A stretch of 64,000 nucleotides of DNA from NCBI GenBank assembly GCA_002286855.1, contig NRSV01000067.1, forward strand, positions 87,078 to 151,077, given 5' to 3'. Positions 57,701 through 64,000 of this stretch are shown piece by piece. The notes beneath the pieces are model-generated. The model saw only the letters and a list, made by a program, of their open reading frames with translations. It had not been told where the DNA came from and did no database searches. Each line of letters starts with the position of its first letter. Position 1 is the first letter of the stretch. The translations under genes were made by a program, and so were the position numbers. This stretch comes from Bipolaris cookei (lineage: Eukaryota > Ascomycota > Dothideomycetes > Pleosporales > Pleosporaceae).

Positions 57701-59613
57701 CGCCCTGAACATGGTCCCCTTAAGATCCTGGAGATGGGAGCCGGTACTGGCGCCACGACCAATAGCTTGGTGCCGCTGCTTGCCACCCTGGGCGTTAACA
57801 TTGAGTATACTTTCACTGATTTGGCGCCTAGCTTTGTCGCTGCGGCGAGGAAGAAGTACAAGCAGTACCCTTTCATGAAGTTCAGGGTCCACGACATTGA
57901 GAAGGAGCCTGCGGCCGATCTGTTGCAAAGCCAGCACGTCGTTATCGCCAGCAACGCAGTTCACGCCACACGCAGTCTTCCAGTATCCACAGCTAACATC
58001 CGTAAGATGCTCCGACCGGACGGTGTGTTGATACTGCTGGAGATGACCGAGCCTATGTACTGGTGTGACATTGTCTTTGGTGTTTTCGAGGGCTGGTGGC
58101 TCTTCGAGGATGGCAGGCAGCATGCTGTCGCCCCTCCTCAGACATGGGAGGCGGTCCTCCACAATGTCGGTTACGGACACGTCGACTGGAGCGATGGAAA
58201 TGTTGATGAGGTCAGATGCGAGAGAGTTATTATTGCCACAGCAGGTGGTAAGCAACTCGAACGTTTGACTGTCCCTTCAAAGCCTGTTCAAAAAGAGGTG
58301 TGTACAATCCTGATCTCTATTGATTGATTGGCTAACTGAACTAGTAGGATTTCCGCCACAACGAAAGGAGGGCGGCAACTGACAAACTCATTGAATCGAT
58401 GACCATGGAGTTTGCACTGCCTGCGCAAGTAGAGCCAACTGCTGACGATACTGGTCGTATTGGGCAATGCGTTCTTATCACCGGCGCCACCGGTAGCCTT
58501 GGATCGCACATGCTCGCCCACTATGCCAACCTTCCCACCGTATCCTCGGTGATAGCTTTCAATCGGCGCAACAAATCCACCGGCCTTGACCCCCTAGGGC
58601 GTCAGCTCGCTTCTCTCACATCACGGGATCTCACTCTTTCTCCTTCAGCATCGGCAAAAATTTCCGTTTTCGAGGTGGACATGACGAAGCCATTCTTCAG
58701 CTTGCCACAACCCACCTATGATCAACTTGTCAAATCTGTCACGCATATCGTCCACAATGCCTGGCCTATGAACGCCAAACAACCTTTCTCGGCTTTTCTT
58801 CCGCAATTCCGCGTTCTTCGCAGCCTAATCGACTTTGCTGCACTTATTTCTGCTCACTCGTCTTCTGATTCCAAAGTTGTCTTTCAATTCATATCTTCCA
58901 TTGCGACTGTGGGACATTACCCCATACACGAAGGGACACCTCACATCCCCGAACAGCGCGCCACCATTGAACACGTTCTACCCAATGGTTACGGAGATGC
59001 AAAATTCGTATGCGAACGCATGCTCGACGAAACGCTTCACAAACACAGTTTACGCTTCAGTGTCATGGCAGTGAGACTCGGCCAAGTCGCCGGGTGCTCC
59101 GCCTCCGGCTACTGGAACGAGAACGAGCACCTACCTTTTCTCATCAAGAGTTCCCAGACACTAAGGGCTCTACCAAAGTTCGAGGGCCCAGTGAGCTGGA
59201 CACCCGTCGACGCGGTAGCGGCAGCGTGTGCAGACCTTGCACTCGGCGAATCTACTGCCGGTGGCATCTACCATATTGATAATCCCGTTCGTCAGCCTTG
59301 GAGCAAGATGCTACCCCTCCTTGCTTCGGAGCTCAGTATACCAGAGAAAAACATCATCCCGTTCAAGGAGTGGATCAAGCGTGTTCGGGCATTCCCTCAC
59401 GAAGCTACTCCGTGCAATGCGGATCTGAATCCCGCCAAGCGACTTATAGATTTCCTTGAAGCAGATTTTACTAGAATGAGTTGTGGAGGTGTATTATTAG
59501 GTACAGAGAGGAGTCAGAAGGACTCGGCAGCCATGAGGTGTGTTGGCAGTGTTGATGATGAAATTGTACGACGGTATATTCGCAGTTGGAAGGCACGGGG
59601 GTTCCTGGCGTAG
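51706..59613 (+). CDS. Non-reducing PKS, SAT-KS-AT-PT-ACP-MT-R
   Basis: Exons 51706-52338, 52433-58297 and 58348-59613 encode 2587 residues. SAT: Cys133 in GFCIGLL and His256 in GRFHS, loading an acyl starter. KS: Cys549 in DTACSASA, AHGTGT and VGHTEG. AT: Ser1000 in GHSFGE. PT: catalytic His1322 (AGHTIAGVAPICPATV) and Asp1505 (SDAFCQVAGIWVN), directing aldol cyclisation. ACP: Ser1691 in GVDSLMGMEM, a single carrier. MT: SAM motif LEMGAGTGAT about 1978, C-methylation. R: terminal thioester reductase, GATGSLGSH about 2212 and Tyr2381-x3-Lys2385, releasing an aldehyde by NADPH reduction in place of a thioesterase. No reducing domains are present. This is the architecture of 3-methylorcinaldehyde-, sorbicillin- and azaphilone-type synthases. 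Divergent pairing with the HR-PKS suggests the SAT takes its product. It starts at the first ATG giving the SAT domain. Confidence 0.96.
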
Positions 59614-61087
59614 ATTCAGTTTGTAATTAGTGTACTATAACGTGGTTCACAAGCGAGTCGCCCACTTTGCACGGGCGCGTCCCCATCAACACTATAACGC
59701 GTCATGTCTCAACAACGCACCTCTCAAACTTCATATACTGAATCAGATCTTCAGCTTGCTCTTTTTAATATCCAAACAAAACGTGTTCAAAGACAAAGAC
59801 GTGCTGCTACTATTTATAACATGCCTCGAACTACTCTCCAAGACCAACGTGCTGGGAAGCGTCTCCGACGCGATTATGAAGCCAAATCAAAGCGCCTTGA
59901 TAAGCTGGAAGAGGAGGCTATAGTTGAGCGTGTTCTCGAAGAGTCTGCGCGAGGATTTGCGTCTACGAAGACTGACGTTCGAGCAATGGCTGATAAACTC
60001 TTGCATGAGCGCGCCAGCGACCCTGTTGGCAAGAACTGGGTTGATAACTTTGTCAAGCGAACCCCTGAGCTCCGTACGCGCTGGAGCCGTCCTTATGGTC
60101 ACCAGCGAGCTACTTGCGAAGACTCAGTAGCTATCCAGCGCTGATTTGATCTAGTCAAGGCGACAAAGCAGAAGTGGGGTATTGTGGACAATGATATCTA
60201 CAACTTTGATGAAACTGGCTTTATGATGGGCAAGATTTTATCACAGTTAGTTATCACAGGCTCAGAGGGATATGGAAAGAAGAAGCGGATCCAGCCAGGC
60301 AACCGTGAGTGGGTTACTGTGATCCAAGGCGCAGGCGCGTCGGGTCGCTGGCTACCACCCTTCGTAATCTTTGCGGGCAGGGTGCTTATCAACGTCTGGT
60401 TTGAGAACTTGCCTGCCGACTGGGTGCTTGAAGTCAGTCACAATGGTTGGACGAATAATCAGCTTGCTCTTGCGTGGCTGGAGCACTTTGATACCCATAC
60501 AAAGGGCTGCACTGTGGGTGGGTATTGACTACTCATTATCGACGGCCATGAGGGCCACTGCTCGGTCGAATTTCAAGATCTTTGCAAGGAGAAGAATACT
60601 CTTCTTCTCTGCATACCTGTGCACTCGTCTCACCTACTACAGCCTCTTAATATCGCCTGCTTCTCGCTGTTGAAGCGCAAGTATAGCGATGTAGTTTTAG
60701 GCTTGGCACGTAACTGCACCCACTATATCAGCAAGGAGACCTTCCTGCCAGCCTTTAAGGCTGCTTTTGAGCAATATATTACGAAGTAGAATATCCAAGC
60801 TGGCTTCAGAAGCGCCGGTCTAGTCCCACATAACCCATAGGCTGTGCTATCAAAGCTTGATATGGTGGTGCAAACGACAAAACAGTCACCGCGACGGGCA
60901 GACGCCTGAGAGGCGCAGACACCACACAACGCGCGCGAAGTTGAGGCTCAAAGTACTCTTATTCGATAGAGAGTAAGAAATCGCCGTGGGTCTTCTGCAA
61001 GTTCTCTTGACGAGAAGGTTGTGCAGTTAAGTAAAGGGGCTCAGCAAATAGCACATGAGATGACGCTTATGAGAGGAAGTAGCTGCT

Positions 61088-61102
61088 CTTCGAGAGGCTC
61101 TA
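61088..61102. repeat. LINE copy 2 target-site duplication, left
   Basis: CTTCGAGAGGCTCTA, identical to 61818-61832 (15 of 15). The transposase frame of element C continues across the pair when the insertion is removed. Confidence 0.92.
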
Positions 61103-61817
61103 CTATTATTATTGTTATTGTTGTTGTTGATTAACGTCCTGTTTCAGCCCGAGGGCTATATAAGACGTGCAGGCTGAAGGCCTGCAGGTAGCTATGTGGG
61201 TTTATCAATTTGGTGTAGGTGGGGGAGGGGCTATCTAAATCGAGGTGAGGCTCGTAGCCTAGTGTAACGGGGGGTTAGTAGGGGGTCTAGCGGAAAAGAG
61301 AGAGAGGGGGGGAGGAATGTTGGTTGGGTGTAGGGCGAGGGCACTTAGTGTTTAGGCGTTGCCCTAGTTTTCAAGGTTTCCTTTGTACCAGGCCTGTGTT
61401 GCGGCCCTAGTTTCCTCAATAAAGGCGATAGTAGCCTGTATGTCTGTGCTCATGTCTAGTAGGAAAGCTAACGATAGGGGGTCCTTGCTAGCCTTTTGCA
61501 TCTTCGTCCTAGCCTTCTTGTATAGCGTGCAGCTAAGGAGGATATGTGCAGTGTCTTGCGTAGCTCTATAGTTGCAGGGGCACACTTTAGAGTCTACTTT
61601 TCCTCGCTTGTAGAGAAAATCTCTAAGGTAGCAGTGGCCTAGCTTAAGCTGGAAGAAGGTGCTAGAGGTCTCCCTACTAGTAGGAGTGGCGATCTGCTTT
61701 CTGGTCTTCCACTTGTACTTTGCAGCATAGGTGTTAGGGTTCAGAGCGATGGCTTTTCTCCTATATTGTTCTAGAGATCTCAGCCACTCTCGCTCGTCTA
61801 GCTGTTTTATTCGTGTA
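61103..61817 (-). mobile_element. LINE copy 2, 715-bp 5'-truncated insertion
   Basis: The insertion lies on the minus strand inside transposase C. Its 3' tail is an AAT/AAC-rich run (61103-61131 in plus orientation), preceded by a segment matching the 3' end of copy 1 (CTTATATAGCC, CAGGACGTTAA). The coding part ends at 61364 and covers the RNase H C-terminal region: REWLRSLEQYRRKAIAL, KLGHCYLRDFLYKRGKVDSK, CPCNYRATQDTAHILLSC. Target-primed insertion explains the 5' truncation and the 15-bp duplication. Confidence 0.93.
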
Positions 61818-61832
61818 CTTCGAGAGGCTCTA
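61818..61832. repeat. LINE copy 2 target-site duplication, right
   Basis: Perfect match to 61088-61102. Confidence 0.92.
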
Positions 61833-62127
61833 GATGCAGCAAATAAGCGCAAGAGCCGCAAGCGGCGATACGTACGGACAGACGAGACTCTTACTGTAGG
61901 TGAGGTACAAGACATATTAGCTGAACGGGCGGGTAGTAGTCGTGGCGACGGTGAGAGTGCGCTGAAGAGGTTGCGAGGAGAGAGGCGGTGCGGGCGTTGT
62001 AGGGAGAGTGGACACAACGCCCCCACCTGCACAGTTGAGATAGATACCGTGCCGGACGGGCCAATGCCCGGGACGGCTCAATGCCCGCTCCGCACCACCA
62101 ACCACTACCAACACCACCAACCCAATC

Positions 62128-64000
62128 ATGCGGCAACCACCCCAAATTGAGCTTATTGACGCTGCGCTTGCAGCTATTGCTGCTTTAGAACCTGGCGAAA
62201 AACTTGTATACACCTAAATCGCTAAAAGGTTTGGTGTTGATCAAAGAACGCTCGCGCGCCGACACCAAGGTAAAACAGCTTCACGCTACGTTGAGGCTCA
62301 CAATCGTCAGGCTCTCCACCCACAACAGGAGAAAGCTCTTATAGAATATACAGATCGACTTACTATATGCGTTATTGCACCTAACCTAGATCTTGCTCGG
62401 AGCTTTGCTTCAGAGATCGCGCAGAAAGAGATTGGTTACCACTGGGTTGATCGCTTTGTTCAACACTATCCAGATCTTCTCCAGGCAAAACAGGCCGCGC
62501 CAATGGATCGCAATCACCACCGAGCTGATTCAGAACAGAAATACCGTCTATATTTTGAGCTTCTGCGCCAAAAAATCGCCTAATATGAGATTGAGCCGCG
62601 CTATATATACAATATGGATGAGAAGGGCTTTATGATTGGAGTCCAATCGCGCTCAACGAGGATCTTTTCTAAAGCCTCTCTTCAATCTGGATTAAGAAAG
62701 ACTGTGATTCAAGATGGTAATCGATAGTGGATTACGCTGATAGCTTGTATTTGTGCTGATGGATCTCATCTAGATCCGAGCATTATCTACTCAAGCCAAT
62801 CTGGATCCATCCAAGACTCGTGGTTGCAAGGCTTTGATCCAGAGATCCACTCCGCCCGAATCGCCGCATCGACTACTGGCTAGTCGAATAATGATATCGG
62901 GCTTCAGTGGCTCAAACAGGTATTCGATCCTGCCACTAAAGCAAAGTTCAGTCGTCTTACCGATTGTTTTTCATAGATGGCCATCAATCTCACCTCACAA
63001 TGGAGTTTATTGACTATTGCGATCAGAATAAGATCTTAATTGCAATATACCCACCTCATGCGACTCATACGTTGCAGCCGCTCGACGTTGGGCTGTTTAA
63101 GCCGCTATCTGTCAAAGTGTAGGGTGCTGCTTGTTCTACTATCGACTCAGAGGTAGAGGTCTCTCTGCCTTCTACTTGTCCGTAGTAGACTCAGAGCCAG
63201 CTTGATCGAGAGATTGTAGAGAGAGAAGATATGTGCTAGGGGAGAAACACTAATTGATTGATCGTTGGTAGTGTGAATTGATCTTGTGTGAAGTGCTCTG
63301 TCTTCTATCTACTTGCTATCCTACTACTATATATATTAGCTAGAATAGATTCTAGAAGAGTCTATCTAGTAGTAGCTTGCGTAATCTATAGCGTCATAGA
63401 TAGATGTCTATTGATCGATTATAGTCTTGATAGATCGACTATAGACTTGATTGATCGCAGAGTCCGGGTGTGGACTGCGCATCCGGATTCTGTCGTGGAA
63501 TAGCTGAGTAGCTTATCTACAACACTATCCACTGCCTATTCGAACGAGCTATCGAGCTTCATGGATAGGTGCCAAGGGCTGCTACCTATCACCAAGTCCC
63601 ATTTCTTCCCACTATTCTGGAACGTCTGGCAGGCATCATTCAAGGAATTAACGATCCTCCGAGCCTTTGAAGCTACCGGTATATCGGCGTTCAATCCAGA
63701 AGTAATACTCCAGAAGTTTAAACCAGCGGCTTACCACAGCGATAGCGATTCATCCGCGCTAAACGCTTCAGATTGGAGAAAGATTGGAGAGCTAATTAAT
63801 CGTGCGGTTGATCAAAAAGAGAGTAGAAAGATTTCCCAGCTTAACCGAACTATCATAAAGCTATCCACCCAATCAAAGCTCGACCAGTAAGAGATTCAAA
63901 AGTTACGAGGAGCTCTAATTGGTGAGCGTCAGCGGAAGCAGCGCTCACAGCCTGGTGCGCTCGAGCTGCCCGAAGATTATCATGGTGGAGCTGATTTCTA
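62128..64000 (+). pseudogene. Tigger/pogo-type DDE transposase D remnant, partial
   Basis: The frame opens MRQPPQIELIDAALAAIA and has a psq-like HTH (IAKRFGVDQRTLARRHQG) and a second domain with IGYHWVDRFVQHYPDLLQ. The DDE core reads YNMDEKGFMIG (first Asp), a second acidic region around the DGH-like motif near 62980, and PPHATHTLQPLDVGLFKPLS. After a nested LTR it resumes TAYSNELSSFMDRCQGL and FFPLFWNVWQASF. Stops occur at 62216, 62581, 62725, 62881 and 62974, and the tail runs beyond 64000. It shares no terminal zinc knuckle with A-C in the visible part. Confidence 0.82.
63110..63524. mobile_element. Solo LTR, 415 bp, nested in transposase D
   Basis: The insertion begins TGTCAAAG and ends CTACAACA (TG...CA). 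It is flanked by CTATC on both sides (63105-63109 and 63525-63529). Removing it with one CTATC joins LFKPLS to TAYSNEL in frame, restoring the transposase exactly. No internal coding sequence remains, so this is a solo LTR. Confidence 0.85.

Larger units (their letters stand above)
59640..62046 (+). mobile_element. Fot1/pogo-like DNA transposon C, decayed, right end not found
   Basis: The left end follows a TA (59638-59639) and reads ACGTGGTTCACAAGCGAGTC, close to the inverted repeat of element A (ACGTGGTTTACAAGCGAGC). The matching right end is not seen before 64000. The transposase frame stops resembling the family about 62040, where a new terminal-repeat-like sequence starts after a TA (62045-62046). 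Either the right end was lost or a later element sits inside, with the right end beyond the window. It begins only 26 bp after the NR-PKS stop codon. Confidence 0.75.
59704..62046 (+). pseudogene. Pogo/Fot1 transposase C, several stops, split by a LINE
   Basis: Homologous throughout to the transposases of A and B: SDLQLALFNIQTKRVQ helix-turn-helix, KNWVDNFVKRTPELRTR, YNFDETGFMMGK, LLIIDGHEGH, HSSHLLQPLNIACFS, and after the LINE insertion the coiled tail and the zinc knuckle CGRCRESGHNAPTC. Stops interrupt it at about 60142 (TGA), 60526 (TGA), 60787 (TAG), 60838 (TAG), 60907 (TGA) and 60967 (TAG). Most can be explained by one C-to-T or G-to-A change, in line with RIP. No major deletions apart from the LINE. 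Confidence 0.88.
62047..64000 (+). mobile_element. Second type of DDE transposon (D), decayed, running off the window
   Basis: The left end probably follows TA at 62045-62046 and is GC-rich with repeated CAATGCCCG units (about 62070 and 62089). The coding content is a pogo/Tigger-type transposase of a family different from A-C. It carries several stops and a nested 415-bp solo LTR. The right end is outside the window. Confidence 0.7.

Noticed and set aside
57320..58255. 311-residue minus-strand frame
   Set aside because: It is antisense to the NR-PKS methyltransferase domain, whose SAM motif and frame are unambiguous.
1..64000. CRISPR arrays, bacterial operons, rRNA and tRNA genes
   Set aside because: The window is eukaryotic; no spaced short repeats, and no tRNA cloverleaf or rRNA sequence was recognised by eye. 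A tRNA search program would be needed to exclude tRNAs fully.

Overview
The window is nuclear DNA of a filamentous ascomycete. The evidence is short GT-AG introns (43 to 116 bp, several with CTAAC-type branch points), pezizomycotine gene families (RTA1-like protein, GH43 arabinanase, HR-PKS plus NR-PKS pair), Fot1/pogo and LINE elements, and stop codons in repeats that look like repeat-induced point mutation (RIP). A dothideomycete (Pleosporales-like) fungus is my best guess, but that is inference from gene content only.

Layout. 1-4.5 kb is gene-poor and repeat-rich: a 161-bp solo-LTR-like element with a 5-bp target duplication, an imperfect tandem repeat and a possible cytochrome P450 N-terminal remnant. 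4.6-30 kb is a conserved housekeeping block: RTA1-like membrane protein, a small Ser/Thr-rich one-TM protein, an NDR-type AGC kinase gene broken by two in-frame stops, a Yippee protein, a protein with two fused DsbA/GST-kappa domains, the ribosome quality-control E3 ligase Listerin divergent from the TFIIH helicase XPD/Rad3, ornithine decarboxylase antizyme read through a +1 frameshift at TCC-TGA, a nucleolar FKBP and the translesion polymerase REV1. 30.3-40.1 kb is transposon-rich: a Fot1/pogo element, a membrane-anchored carboxylesterase, and a 5'-truncated LINE with a target duplication that was later split by an intact Fot1/pogo element. 41.8-42.8 kb holds a secreted GH43 arabinanase.

43.2-59.6 kb is the highlight: a highly reducing PKS (KS-AT-DH-MT-ER-KR-ACP, minus strand) and a non-reducing PKS (SAT-KS-AT-PT-ACP-MT-R, plus strand) diverge from an 827-bp shared promoter that contains two inverted CGG/CCG motifs. 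The architecture predicts that the first enzyme makes a reduced, methylated acyl starter, the SAT domain of the second loads it, and the second extends, cyclises, C-methylates and releases it reductively as an aromatic aldehyde. No tailoring enzyme, transporter or regulator sits beside the pair within the window.

59.6-64 kb is a second nested transposon pile: a decayed Fot1/pogo element starting 26 bp after the NR-PKS stop codon, split by a second copy of the same LINE (15-bp target duplication), followed by a different decayed DDE transposase split by a 415-bp solo LTR. Related repeats therefore bound the PKS pair on both sides. Exon limits were derived by hand from splice signals, reading frame and family alignment from memory; no database search was possible.
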